Below are positions 1 to 13,600 of a stretch of 64,000 nt of DNA, one piece after another. Source of the stretch: Onchocerca volvulus (lineage: Eukaryota > Nematoda > Chromadorea > Rhabditida > Onchocercidae); contig HG738141.1 in assembly GCA_000499405.2 (NCBI GenBank), forward strand, positions 280,032-344,031, written 5' to 3'. A program made the translations under genes and the position numbers. How positions within the stretch are numbered: the first letter of the stretch is position 1; each line of letters starts with the position of its first letter. The notes beneath the pieces are model-generated. The model was not told the DNA's origin. It ran no database searches and saw only the letters and a program-made list of their open reading frames with translations.

Positions 1-621
1 TAATTTGAATTTCAGCAAAAAAAAAAAATGTCAGGAAATTTTGAAATTTTTAAAATATTTTCATTTTTTATCACTAACTTTTTGCTTATCTTTAATTTTA
101 ATTTATCACGAAAATTGATAATAACAGAATTTAAATTGAACTGATAAAGCTGAATTACTGGTAATGCTAAATAAACGATAGGAATAATAGAGCAAAAGAT
201 GATAAATTGAGAAAATAAGTGGTTTTTTTATATGACTAATCGTTTCGAAAACTTTTATCAAAAAACCTAATATTATGAATTTTGAAAATTAAATTTTATT
301 GAACTCAGTAATTGTGATTCAAGTTTCAGAAGAAAAAGTACCCTAATATAAAATAAATTTTGAATAGAGAAAAAAAAGCTAATAATTAAACATGGAAGTT
401 AATGAATTTAATTCTGAAATTGTTCAATTTATTAAATTTGACCTTATGAAAATTTGCAAGCTTAATAAGTTTTCAATAAATTATTAATTAAAATTGAATA
501 GATTAGATTTAGAGGAAAAAAAAAAAAAAAGCAGAAAATTTTTTGAAATTATTAACGATAAAATTTATCAAATTAGAAAATTTTTGAAAATTATCGGCAA
601 AAATTTTTCAAATTAACTTAC
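1..621 (-). other. Intron, 5' part, of the IGFBP-like gene
   Basis: The donor reading GTAAGT on the minus strand lies at 616-621, directly after the first coding exon. No acceptor followed by coding sequence was found between here and the left edge of the window, so the remaining exons are probably outside it. The sequence is AT-rich with homopolymer runs. Confidence 0.5.
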
Positions 622-1030
622 CACTACAAATACCAATGCTATTTTCATCCAATTTTGGTTGACAAAAATTTGGCGCGTGACAAGTACCAATTCCAGGACC
701 ACATAATTCACCTGTTTTATGTACGCAAACGGTACAACATTCACATGGATCTGGAGCTAATTCGGAACAATTCAGCGAATCAGGATTTGGACAAAAATTA
801 GGACAATCCGCGGAACATACCGTTGATAAGTTATCAAGGATGAATAAGTTATCAGTTAAATGTTGCTGTTGATAATAGTCTGTATCATTAGTATCAAATG
901 TAGCAATTACAATTTGTAGTTGTTGTGATAAAAATACAGTCGAAGTAGTAAAAAATAAATGAATAATAATATGAAATTGATAAAATTGTCTGATATTCAT
1001 AATTGATAATGATATCATTTTATCATTCAT
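622..1030 (-). CDS. Secreted IGFBP-like cysteine-rich protein, first exon (partial)
   Basis: This is a first coding exon of 136 codons plus one base, read from ATG at 1030 to a GTAAGT donor. The N-terminus has a hydrophobic stretch around residues 15-40 that fits a signal peptide or anchor. From about residue 72 there are 13 cysteines in roughly 65 residues, including the clusters CSADCPNFC, CECCTVC and GELCGPGIGTC. The closely paired cysteines followed by a G-x-x-C-G-x-G segment resemble the N-terminal domain of insulin-like growth factor binding proteins, where the usual core is GCGCCxxC; here Glu takes the place of the second Gly. Such domains occur in secreted proteins that bind growth-factor-like ligands, but no ligand can be inferred here. 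The C-terminal exons lie beyond the left edge or were not recognised. A different cysteine-rich inhibitor family is possible. Coding status is likely; the family call is moderate. Confidence 0.62.
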
Positions 1031-1195
1031 TTGATTTTTGATCGCTTGATTAGAACTTTTTTGTCAGATAGATTTTTAAAGAAGCAATCAAATGAATAAT
1101 TTGGACACGAAGAGATTCAAATGATGTAGATGGATGATGATGATTAAATGGAATTTATATATATTTCGGCCAAACTATCAATCCCTGATTTCGTT

Positions 1196-1282
1196 CTGAT
1201 AATATTGATGATAATGCTGATAACGATGATGATGATGATGGTGATGATGATAATACTGATAGTGATGATGATGATTATTTAT
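1196..1282. repeat. ATG/GAT-type trinucleotide microsatellite
   Basis: Imperfect runs of GATGAT and GATAAT units. The plus-strand open frame across it is mostly Met and Ile and looks like a by-product of the repeat. Confidence 0.75.
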
Positions 1283-1477
1283 GATGATTATCGTTGTTTA
1301 AAATTCTTTTCTCACATATATACATACATTCACATAGCATATATACATGTACAAATACATAAATAATAATCAAAATATTTGTCAATGATTCATTTTTTTC
1401 TTTTTTTTTTTAAAAAAATTTTTTTTAAATTGATTTTATAAAATTTATCTAGATTACAGCAAATTTTTGTTATCGAA

Positions 1478-1532
1478 GAAGAAGGAGAAGGAGAAAGAGG
1501 AGGAGGAGGAAATGAAGGAGGAACTAGAAGGA
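1478..1532. repeat. Purine-rich (GAA/GGA) simple repeat
   Basis: Successive GAAGAAGGA and GAGGAGGA units form a polypurine tract on the plus strand, unusual in this AT-rich surrounding. Confidence 0.65.
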
Positions 1533-4500
1533 AAATAATAAATTTTAAAAAAATTGGAGGAGATAGAAATGATTTTTTTTTTTGAATTTAAAATTTCTAG
1601 TTTCTATCTTTTTTTTTTTTTGCTATTATTGAAATTTTATTTGTTACAGTTAAATTTTGTTACGGTAGTATAAACATGCAAGAATGAAAGAAGTAGCAAA
1701 GATTTTTTTTTCATGAATTTAAATTTTTATTCGTTTAGATTTTATGACTAAACAAAAAAAAATTTATGTCATCAAATTGAAACTAAATTGTTCGCAATTT
1801 TTCGAATTTTTTAAGTGTTTATACTTTTAAATTTGCTCAAAATTTGTTCGATTTTTTCTTTCTGGTATTTTGGAATTGTTGAGTTTTTCTTTTTCTTATT
1901 TTTTGATATGTTAATTTTTTGGAATAAAAAAAATTGAATCTTCAAATTTGTCGTTTTTTTTTTTTTTTATAATACAAAATTGGAAAAACCGGATTATTTT
2001 TAAAGAAATTATTTTCCATGTGTTCAGCGCTATATAAAAAATTGAAAACAAAAATATTATGAATTAAAAATAATTTTATAAATCATTAAAATGAAAGTTT
2101 TCATTATTTCGGACAAAAATCAATATTTGAAAATTTCTCGAACAATGAAATATTTGTGTTATAAATTATATAACATTATTAAAGAACAATCTGGATGATA
2201 AAAATAATTATCAGTAAGTCAGATAAATGGATAATTAATTAATTACTCAGATTTTTTTATGGAAAAATTTGATGAAATATTATTTTATATATAAATATAT
2301 CCAAAATAAATTTGATAATTATCGGTTTTACAATATTTTCACCTTTACATTATTTCATTTATATTTCGATTTAGTATGCGACATTTTTTTCGAAATTTGA
2401 AAAAAAAAAAGTTTAAAAATTACAAAGTTAACTTTTTAAATTCTCCATTTCTGTTTTATCCTTCATACTTTCTCTTTTCTTAATTTCAAATTTATCCGTG
2501 AATTTGCAACATTCTTTTTTTTTTTCTCCTCAGGACAATAATTTGACAAATTTTTCGAGTCCTGAAGTTATTTCGTTCTAATTAATCAGTTTTTAAAGAT
2601 AATTTTACAAATGATAGAAATAATTGTGCTTCGATTATTACATTTAATGTTATTATTTGTTGATAATAATGATGATAACATTGATAATAATATGATCATA
2701 TTGGATAATATATGATGTAAGAGTTTTTAAGCAAGAAATTTTCATTATTAAATCCTAAAAATTGCTGATTTATTAAAATTTTTAATGGATTTTCCGGAAG
2801 AAACTTTCGAAATAACGATTAAGTAAATAATAAATATATCGTTTGGATCGTTAAATTTTGTTAGATCAAGAATTTAAGGAATGGAAAAAAGAAATTAAAG
2901 ATGAAAGAATCGTTCATAATAAAATTAAAATAAAAATTGCAAAAAAGAAAAAAAACGATAACCAAAAAAAGAATGAATTTTTCAAAATTAATCAACCAAA
3001 AATAAATTAGTCGAAATTTCTCCCATTTATTTCAATATTTTAACAAAAAACTTTTTAACATCTCAAATTTTTCTAAATTTTCGCAAAAATTGACAAAAAA
3101 AAATATTATACAAGAAAAAATCACACTAAATAGAAAACAAATAAAAGATAGAAACTAGAAAAAGTGAGCGAAAATTTTCAAGTTTTAAATTTGAAAAAAA
3201 AAAAGTAAAAATGTAAAAATTTTATAGTTTACTTTAATGATTGTTTGGTAAAAATTGTGATGTTACAAGTATGCCATCAAATATCGATGGTTAATTTAAT
3301 TCATTCCTCTTCTCTTTTTCTTCCTCCCCAAAAATTTTGTTTCCTGCTGTGATTTTTACAGAAAGTGTCTGAGGAGGAAATGTCAGATTGGAAAAAAAAA
3401 AGATCGAATTTTTTTCAAAAAATAATTTCAAAATTAACAATAGAAAGAAAGAAAAGATCAAATTTCATATTTTCCCAAAGATAAATGATAAGAGATATTT
3501 CGGGGGGAAAGAGGATTGCAGAAAATGATTGCTTCTTTTTTTTTTTTCAACTTTATCTTTTTGTCCTTTTTCTTACTTTCTTTTTTTTTTTTTATGAATT
3601 TTTTTCGCGCTAAAATATTTCAAATCTTTGAAATTTTGGCTTTTATTAGATGAGGAAGTTTTTTTTTTTCGATTTTAAAATTATTAGACAAAAAATTAAA
3701 TTTTTAGATATTGCAAAATGCACTGATAAGTGAAAAAGTTCAGAAAAAAAGAAAAGCAAAATATATTGGAATTTTTTTTTTCTTGAAAAAATGGAAGATT
3801 TGCAAAAATTGAAATAAATTTTTCAAAAAAACCTGTCTATTACAGGTTTTTTCTTTTTTTTCATAAATCCACTTCAAAAGAAAATTTTAATCACATAGAC
3901 TGTTAAATAATTTTATAAACAAAATTTTTAGAATTTTCTTTCCTTTTTTTCTCTCTCCCTCTCTCTCTTTTCTTATCGATAACTGATATAATTTATCTAT
4001 TCTTCAATTTTCTTTCCAAATTTATTTACTCATTTCATTATTATCATTATTTTTTACTGGGACAAAATGGAAAATTATGGAAGTAATTAAGAAAAAAGAA
4101 AAAATATGATATATGATATGATTAATTAAAGTATTTAATTAAGCCTGTTTTAATTATTAATTTTATTATTATACATAGAATATTTTAAGGAGACAGAATG
4201 TAAAAGAATTTTTAAAAAAATAAAATTTAAATAATATCGATGAAAATGTAAGAATAGAAATATCTTAAATATCGAATTTCTGGAAAAATAATTTTTTATC
4301 AAAAATATTAATATTTTTAATATATTTGAATTTTTCATGTAAATTATATAAAAATAAACATTTTTGTTATCATACTGCGATATTTTTATCACTTTCATAT
4401 TTTTGAACAAAAATAAATAAGAAAACGACGAAATGAATTCTTTTAAAATTTGAATTTCATATTGTAATTTTTCGCTGATTCTTCATTTACATTTTATTTC

Positions 4501-4792
4501 AAAAAATTTTTTTTTGAATTTTTTTGGAAAAAATATTTACTGATAGAAATGAAAATAAAGATGTTCGTTTATGTATAAAATATGATAAATTTATATTTCA
4601 TTCCATGAATTTGATGATAAATTGTTGTTATCAAATATGTTAAAGTACAATTGATGTAATCTTTGAGAAAAAAAAAAAGAAAAAAATTTTTTCGTTTCTT
4701 TAAAATTGACTATTTTTTAAATTTATTCTAAATGACAAACTCATATCTCTCATACATTAATATTCTCTATCCTATTTGCGTGTATATATATG

Positions 4793-4821
4793 TGTCACGT
4801 ATCACGTATCACGTATCACTT
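4793..4821. repeat. 7-bp tandem repeat (ATCACGT) with inverted partner
   Basis: Four consecutive units of the form (A/G)TCACGT are seen, followed about ten bases later by the inverse ACGTGAT at 4828-4834, so the tract could fold back on itself. No adjacent gene explains it. Confidence 0.7.
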
Positions 4822-7194
4822 ATCTTTACGTGATAATTCTTGGTCGTAACACATTTACGATTAAAAATTTAATGATTAAAGAAAATGTGTATAATTTTAA
4901 AGAAATAAAAAAAAAAATTTTACTTTTATGTTAATATTATTTTGGAATTTTTATGTTTAGCAATTACGACTAAAACTTTGAGCATTTTTACAAGTTTTTT
5001 TTATTTCAATAAAAGAAAGATTGAATATTGTAATTATTGTTGTTAAATATTGGAATAAATTGGAAATCAATCTAAATTAAATGGGAGAAAAAAAGGCTTA
5101 TATTATTTTCAGTTGATAAATTAATTAGCAATTACCTTAATAATCTAAGGAATATATTTGGTTTAGATTTTATTTCGTAATGATAAACTGTTAATTATAA
5201 AAATATGATTATTGATAATTACAATACAAAGATATGATGAGTTGATAAATATTTTTTAAAAAATGGAAAATTGAGATTTACTAAATCTTAATCTTATTGG
5301 TTTAATCTGTTTTAGTACTTATAATTATCAAAAAATATCACAGAAATATAAAACGTGTTATCTTTCGCATATCACTAGCACAAGGAAACATGATAAAAAT
5401 AATAATCATAATCATTTATTCCTAAAAGGTTGAAATTCTTATTTTATTTAAATTTCAAAAAAGAAATTAGACAAGAAAGAGCAAGTAATATAACAATATC
5501 AGTCTATTTGATAAGTAATCAGTAAAATTTTGCATTAAAAAATTTCTGCAAAATGCGGAAATAAAATAAACAAACCTAATAGAATAAACAAATTCTTTTT
5601 TTTTTTTAATGCAAATCAAATTATTTTTGCATTAGTAATTAAATGATTAACTAATTAATATAATATAATTTGATTAATAGGAAAACAAAATTAAAAAAAA
5701 ATTAAATGAAATCAATCATAAAATGAATAAAATTATCACACATGCAAAATGATTCATGATAAGAAAAAATTTTTCGATTTTTTTAAAAATAATTTAAAGA
5801 TAGGAGTGAAAGTATGTTTTTTTATCAGACCGGAAAATTTGCACCATTTTAAATAATTTATTCTATCCGACGGCTATTGAATATTTAGGATTTTTAAAAT
5901 ATTGGAATTGGAATTTAAAAATTTTCCATTAAATTTTGCTTTGTTAACTTTTACTTCTAATTATTGCACGCTTCTCTGTTTGGATAATTTATTACACCTT
6001 GTTCATGTAAAATGTATTATTTCAATGGAATTTTTAATGAAATTCGGCAAATTTTAATTGAATATATGCTTTAATCGATATTTTAAAGCCTATGAAGTTC
6101 TAGAAAGCAAATTTCGAGAACCCGAAAAAAGCAATATATTTGCCGGTATTTATCGAATACAACCGGAATTGAATAATTCTTTATTACACTATATGTCTTT
6201 GTCAATTCTCTTATTTACCTAGTATTTACCTATTATTTACCCAGCAAATATTTACCTAACAAATAAAAGACAGTATGTCCTCTTTTCCATTCTTTTGACT
6301 AGGCTCTTTTTTTTTTTTGTCCCTTACTGGCAAAGCATTTTTGAAAAACAAATTTGCTGTTAAATTGATAAATTAATTAGCCACAATCTTTTTTTTTTAC
6401 ATTCATTTTTATAATCTTAAAAAATCAAAAAAAATTTCAATATTTCACAAGATAAAAATAAAAATTAAAATAGTATAATAAAAGATTTCATAAAATATAT
6501 TTCACAAAATGAAATGTCAACAAAGTAAATCGTTAATTAAGCCTTTTTTTTTTTAATTAAGAGAAATAGTTGGAAAAATCTGAAAATAATTAAAGAATCG
6601 ATGGAAATTGAATTGGATGATTTGTAAGATTTAGGATAATATAAGCAAAATACATTAAATTGTACCTAAAACTTTCTGAACAAGAATTCTCGTGGAAAAA
6701 AAGGTTTTTTTCCAGAAAACTTTAATATTTCTTTTTATTAAAATTACATTAATTCAATTTTTTTTTCGAATTTACCATAATTTTCTCTGCGCAACATAGT
6801 TTTATATGATTTAATTATAAATGCTTTATGAATGATTTTTTCAACGATGATTAAATTCAAACAATTTTTTAATTTTACCAGCCATTTTATCGAAGAAAAA
6901 AAAAAAAAATTAAAAAATGATTTTAAAAAAATGGTTAAAACAAATTGTAATTATCATGATATCTATTCCGATGAATTTATTTTCTCAGATAAAACACAAA
7001 GCAAATAATTTTATTTCAAAACTTTACGAATTTTCATTTTCATCATCAAAATTTAATTTTAAAATTATATTGACTTTTTTAACATCATCGATATGCCAAA
7101 ATCGAAAAATTTTTTACTCCAATCTAATTTAAATTGATTTTATGTAAATGTGAATTCGGAAAAATGACGAAAAATACATCGCCTGATTTTCCTT

Positions 7195-7196
<2 letters not shown>

Positions 7197-7227
<31 letters not shown>

Positions 7228-7247
7228 AGAAAAAAAAGGAAAAAAAG
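7197..7247. repeat. Long A-rich homopolymer tract
   Basis: A near-continuous run of A, broken only by a few G, of about 45 bases. Many similar shorter A and T runs occur through the window. Confidence 0.8.
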
Positions 7248-10200
7248 CGCTCCGGAACGAAAATTTGTCGTTTCACGTTAAAAATAAAATGAAATTTTTT
7301 ATTAAAAATTTGAATTCATTGAGTATTTCAATCCGGGCGATCAATTTGCAATTATTTGCATAATTGTTTTAAAAATTTCTTTACAGATTAATTATCAGTT
7401 ATTAATTACCTTAATTAATAAATAAATAAAAATTTTAATTTTTATGAAAAAAAGTTTCAAACTTTCTAAAACTTATTCCATTTAAAATTGTTTGTAATTG
7501 AAGTGTAATTTATTATTAATGTTTTCTTGGTTGTTTGTGATAATTTATCAAGCTTTTACGAGGAAACTTTTTTTTTTCGCAACTTTTTGCACTTTTTTTT
7601 CTTTTTTTTTTTTTTTTTTTTAACAATACAGCATAAATTTCAAACGAACGGGATGAATTCCTAAATTCCCAAGAAAAATAAATTATTTGAAGCCAATAAT
7701 TAAAAACTTAAAATATTCAAGAATACAAGAATAATCGTTAATGCAGTAATAGATTTCAAAGATTTTGTATAATTATGAATAAAATATGTAATTTAATATT
7801 ACTAATAAATAGATAAATAAGTAAATTGCAATTGAGCTCAACGTGAAGCACTAAAATTTACATTCAAAATGAATATTTGATAGGTTAATTATATTATCAA
7901 TTTAGAATATTCGTTATTAATCGAATTTAAATGAAAAAAAAGAAATGAAATAATTGAAATTTCATTGTTTTCTAAAAAAAAGAAAATTGAAGCAAAAAAA
8001 AATTAAAGGATGATTCAAAATATTTTTTTCGATTTATGTTTAATGAAGAAATTTTTGCTTTTTCTTTCTTTTTCGTTTTCTATAAAATGTAAATTTTTCA
8101 CATTCCAATCAAGATAACAATTTATTGAAAGCGAAAAAAAAAGAAATGAAGAGAATTTTTGATTTTTTCTTTTTTTTGTAAATAAATCGAAAAAGCCGGA
8201 AATTTCATGAAAATCATCATTTTCATCATTTTCAAAAAATATTTCCCGTAACATTTATTTGTATTTACAGTATTTTATTCCGGGATTGTTTGGTACGATG
8301 CAAAAAAGAGAAAAATGATGGAATGATGAAAATTGCTGATTGGAAAAATTGATTTCCGGTTTTCAAAACGGAAATTAAATGTTGGTGAATTGATATTGAA
8401 CGGATGGATGAAATGAATGAAAGATAGATTGTAAATTTTATCGAAAAATTTTGAAAATTTTACTTTTTTTTTTTCAAAATTTATATTTAAAGAAAAATTG
8501 AAATTAAATTGAATTTTTTGTTGCATGATATAATTAAATCAAATTTTTCGAAAAGCTTTTTTTTTTTTTTTTTTTTTAAACAAGTATGAAAATTTATAAC
8601 GTATGGAAAATCAAAATTATTGATTATTCAGTTGATTTTTTTTTTTTTTGCCTCATCAAGTATTCACTTATTTTTATAAAAATTAAATTATTTGGACTTT
8701 TTAGTGAAGAAGAGAAACTTTATTTTTTATTTTCTTTTTTTGCTTCTATTTTGAAAATTTACATGAAATTTCTCAAATTTTTCGAATTTTTCAAATTTTT
8801 CAAATTGACTGTCTAAATTTTAAAGAATTGAAAATCTTTTTTAATGATTTCAAGTATAATAATACGCGCAAATATCTCAGAAAATCGAAGTTGTATGATA
8901 TTTCAGGTGGTTACGGTGATTTTACTAAAATTACATTACTATTTAATTTTTTTTTATATCGAAAAAAATTTTTAAATCAAATAAAAAAAAAAAAGATAGA
9001 ATCATATATTAATAAACAGAAATTGAATTTCGGAAATAGCATTAAGAGATAGGAAAAGAGAAATATGATAATCAATTAATATATAATTTTATTATTGAAT
9101 TTAAATTGAATTCAAATTCTTGCTGCAAAATTGTTTCATATAAGCAGCTAAATTTTACTTCAATACAGCATTCAAATATCCAGTGAAAAATGATCACTTT
9201 TTATTTCGATGTCAAAAAAAAGAAAGAAAATCGAGAAAATTAATTTCCAATTTTTGACTTCCATACTGCAAAAAAAAAAATTAAATTATAGATTTTTTGA
9301 CAAAAGAAAAAATTCGATTATTTTCGAGTTATGTTTGCAGAAAAAAAATCGAATTGCGTAAATTTTTTTTAAGTTTCAAAAAAAAAAAATATTTTAAAAA
9401 GTAGAAAATTAAAAAAAAAGAATATTTGTTTTCAAATTATATTTCAAATTACTATGTTATGAAGAAATCACCAGAAAAGCATATTTTTGATTTTTCTTTT
9501 TCCGTTTTTTTTTTTTTTTTTTTTTTATATTTAAGTATCGAATTATGACGTAAAATTAGTGCGTAATGTTTCAAAAAAAAAAAAAAAGTTTTGCAAAAAA
9601 AACTTCTTGAAATGACTGATGCGTAAAACAGCTGACATTTTCAATCAAGTGCGAAAAAGTTTTTAGATAGGAAATGATTGTGATGAAATGAAGAATGGAA
9701 TAGATATTGATGATAATGAATTATTTGAAATCGATTAGTTGATAATTATTTTTAAGTGATTTAATTAATTGATTCAAAAAATTGATTTTTTTCTTTTTTT
9801 TTTTTTATGATTCATTAACATTTGTCATAAACTTTTCATCAATACGATTTCTTTCTTTTTCATCTTTCAATTCTTGGATAATTTGAACTTAGCAAAAAAA
9901 AAAAAAAAAAAAAAAAAGGGTGATTTGTTGCAAACTTTGAACTAAATTATACATTTCTCATATTTTATTTAATCAATTATAAAAAATAAAATAAAATATT
10001 TCAAAAATTAAAAAAAGAAAAAAATTTTTTAATATATTATCAAAACAAAAAAAAAAATATTTCACATAGACAGATAAGATAATTTCGAATTTTCATAAAA
10101 ATTATCGAAAGATGAATTTTAAAATAATTTTACAAAAAAACATGAATAAAATATAATAATAAAATTGCAATAAAATAAGAATTAAATAGGAAAGAAACAA

Positions 10201-12759
10201 AAAAAGAAAATGATTTGTTTAAAAGTAAAAATAAGTTGAATTGAAAGGAAAATTTGTCGAAAAAATATCTATTCCAGAGAGTATGTGTTGTAATTTCCCA
10301 CTGATATATATCAAAGAAATTTGTAAGAAAGAAACTTATTTTTATGATTTCTGTTAAAATAAATGCCGAAATCATATTTTTATCAAAATTAAAAAATAAT
10401 TTCTTCATTTTTTTAATTTAACTTTAAATACGGAAAAAATTCTAAATTTTTGCATAAATACAAATGGAACCGTAATCTTAAAATAGAAATATGATAAAAA
10501 TTAATTTTGTTGAAAATTCTTTAAATGCAATTTTTCAACGATAATTTTCGCTAAGAAATATTGTTGCAAATGAAGAAATCGTAAATTTAATTCCCGAATT
10601 TCCTAAATTATGATTATATGATTTATCTTAATCTTAAAAGAATTTTTAAAAAGTTGAAGATGAGATATATTGGGATGAATCGCTTTTTCGAGAAATGAAT
10701 AACTTCGTTCAAGAAATTCGAAAAATGAATTTATTCAAAAAGTAACTGCATTCGATAATTAATTTCTATTATTTGATTACTGAAACATATTATTAGTGCC
10801 AAAATTAGTATTTCGTGAGTTTACTAAGCCATCTTTATCGATCGGAATTCATGAACTTCTTGAACAATTTAAAATCTTAGATAAAATGATTTTTGAATTT
10901 TACCAAAATCTTCTAGAGAAATTTTAAACTATTTTATTCGATAATTAATTTCTATTCTTTTTAATAATTATGGATGAAAACCAATTTCTATTTCATTTTC
11001 TTGAAAATCAACTAGGACATACTACTCATGTTTTTTAGCCTTAATTATTATTTTTATTTACAAAAAAAACTATTTACGGTTTCTTTTTTGCAAAAACGAC
11101 AAATGTTAAAATCATATTTTTTCAAAAAAAAAAAAAAAAAAGGCATTAAATTTCTTTTCAAAAAATAATAGCGGCAAAAAATGAATGAAAATATGCAAAA
11201 TTGAGAATTTGTTTTGATTTTTTTTTCATTTTCTAATGAATTTGTTGGATTGTTTTTTTTTTTTTTTTTTGGATGAATTAAATTATACAAAAAAAAAAAG
11301 GAAAGACGAAAATTTTTAAAAAATCGAAAAACTTAGTGACATTCATAATTTCTAATATAACAATTTTAGGATACTATTCGAATGATATTATCTAAAATTT
11401 GATTTAGAAATTGCGTCTAAAATGTTAGCAAGCCAGAATGATAAGCAAAAATTTGAATATTCAATAAACTGATTTACATCGAAAAATCCGATATATAAAA
11501 ATTGTTAAAAAAATGAACTGAATAAAATAAAATTTAACAACAAAAAATTAAATTTCTAAATTTGGTATTGCAAAAAAAGTGAAAAAAAGTAAAATTTTTC
11601 GTTCAAAAAAAAAAAAAATACAAAAATGTTTTTTTTTTACTTAATACGAATAATGATATATTACTGCTCAATTTCTTTTTTTTTATGGATAAAATTTGAA
11701 TTGTAAGATTTGAAATAAAATATATGCAAAAAAGTAAATTACATGATTTTTTCATTTTTTTTTTACTGTAATAAAAAGCAAATTGATTATTAAATTATAA
11801 AATTTACAAATTAAATTTCGAATTCTTCGAAATGTTAAACGAAAACTTAATAAAGAATTGAAATCTAGCAAGAATCATTGTTAATTTTTCTTTTCAGAAT
11901 ACAAAATATTTAATTTCAAAATTTTTTTTTAGTAATAACTTTTACTTTTGCTTATTTTAACTATCGATAATGATGTAAATTTGATTATCTACGCAAGTTT
12001 TCAAAAGAAAAAAAAATTTAAATAATTGAACAAATTTCACTCGTTATAGTAATTCAAATTGAATTTTTAAGTTCTGAAAGTTTTTTTTTCTTCTTTTTTT
12101 TTCATCAAAACTAAAAGTATTATAAGGTTAAGAGAAAAAAAATGACAAAAAAATGTTATAATAATTAGCTTAATGAATGAAAACTATTTTTTCCGAAATT
12201 CAGTTTTCCTTTTTTTTTTTTATTATGACAATTATTTTTCATAGAAAATCTTAGGTGATTTAATTTTTGTCAGAAAAAAAGCAAAGAATCTTGAACTTAT
12301 AAAATTAAAATCATTGGAAATCAAACATTTCAATTTAATTCGATATTTAATAAAACTTAAAAAATGGATGCCGATCAGTACGATAAAAAAAAAAAAAAAA
12401 CACTTAGTTCAACAACTTAAAAGCCAAAGTATTATTTATTTTTATTGTATAAACACATGACATAATAAATAAATATTAATTTACTTAATAAATGGTAAGA
12501 AATAAATTTCAAAAGCATAAAATCAATAAGAGATGCAAAGTTTTTGAAGAATTTTTGGATCGATTATAGCAGGAAGAAAATAGCAAAATGTTGAGGTGGT
12601 TGGAAAAGTTTTTTTTTTATTTCATTTCAATCCTAAACAGTTGTTGATGTTTTGAAAAATGGTGAATATATATATATGTGTGTGTATCCGTTTATTGGAT
12701 GCCTTAAAGATGACAATTTCTTGAAAAATCTGATAAAATTCGAAATACATTTAAAGATT

Positions 12760-13600
12760 TCGATATCGAAATTGTTGTATTGTAATTAAAATTAGCAAAA
12801 TTGTATATAACTTAATTAATTATCACTATAATTAATTGTATACTTCAAATTAATTACTTCATTTATCATTGTAATAGTACTTTAAAACTTCAAATAATTC
12901 ATTTTTTATCGTTATGATCTGCTTACTTTCTTTTTTTTTTTTTTTTTTATCAGTGCAATAATTAGTATCCTTAGTTATCATGTCTGTTATCAATTATTAA
13001 TTTCGATATCGAAATTTTTATCTAATTAGCACTTTTATTGTTAATTAACACACTTATTTATTATCACCATAGCTAATCAGCAAACTAAATTACTTCATTA
13101 ATTATCGTTATAATACTTATCATATTCAATTATTTCATTTATTGTTGCTATAATCCGCTCAATATTTGTAATGATAATGAAAATTTTCATTATCAGTGCA
13201 TTAATTGCTATCTCTAATTATCATACCTTTTATTATCAGTGCAATAATTACTAATTATCTCTAATTATCATATCTATTATCAATTATTGATTTCAACATT
13301 GAAATTTTTGTCCGATTAATACTATTATCGCAATTACTACATTTATTTCTTATCACCATAATTAATCAATACTCAAATTATTTCATTTATTGCATAATAG
13401 CACTTTTCATCTTCAATTATTTTCTTTATTCTCATTACAAATCTACTTATCATTTCATTTCATTTTATCAATGCAATAATTACTATCACTAATTATCATT
13501 TCTGTTATCATTACAGCAATTATTATTTCATTATTGCAATAACTACTAATTTGTCTATTGTTACTGTAATAATCATTTTTTTTTTTCAATATTATTATTG
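12760..13600. repeat. Degenerate tandem repeat with unit of about 230-290 bp
   Basis: The phrase ATCAGTGCAATA or a close variant recurs at about 12949, 13192 (shortened), 13235 and 13468. Each full copy is followed by diverged copies of TAATTATCATATCTGTTATC and, in two copies, by a GATATCGAAATTTTT-like segment. This suggests an old tandem array of three to four copies that has drifted. Confidence 0.5.

Noticed and set aside
1148..1366. Plus-strand open frame of 72 codons, rich in Met and Ile
   Set aside because: It reads straight through a GATGAT-type microsatellite, with no splice sites or domain.
4150..4410. Minus-strand open frame of 86 codons
   Set aside because: Only Ile, Asn, Lys, Phe and Leu in any number; explained by A/T composition.
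8015..9052. Several open frames of 74-83 codons on both strands
   Set aside because: Composition follows A/T runs, frames overlap on both strands, no family or splice support.
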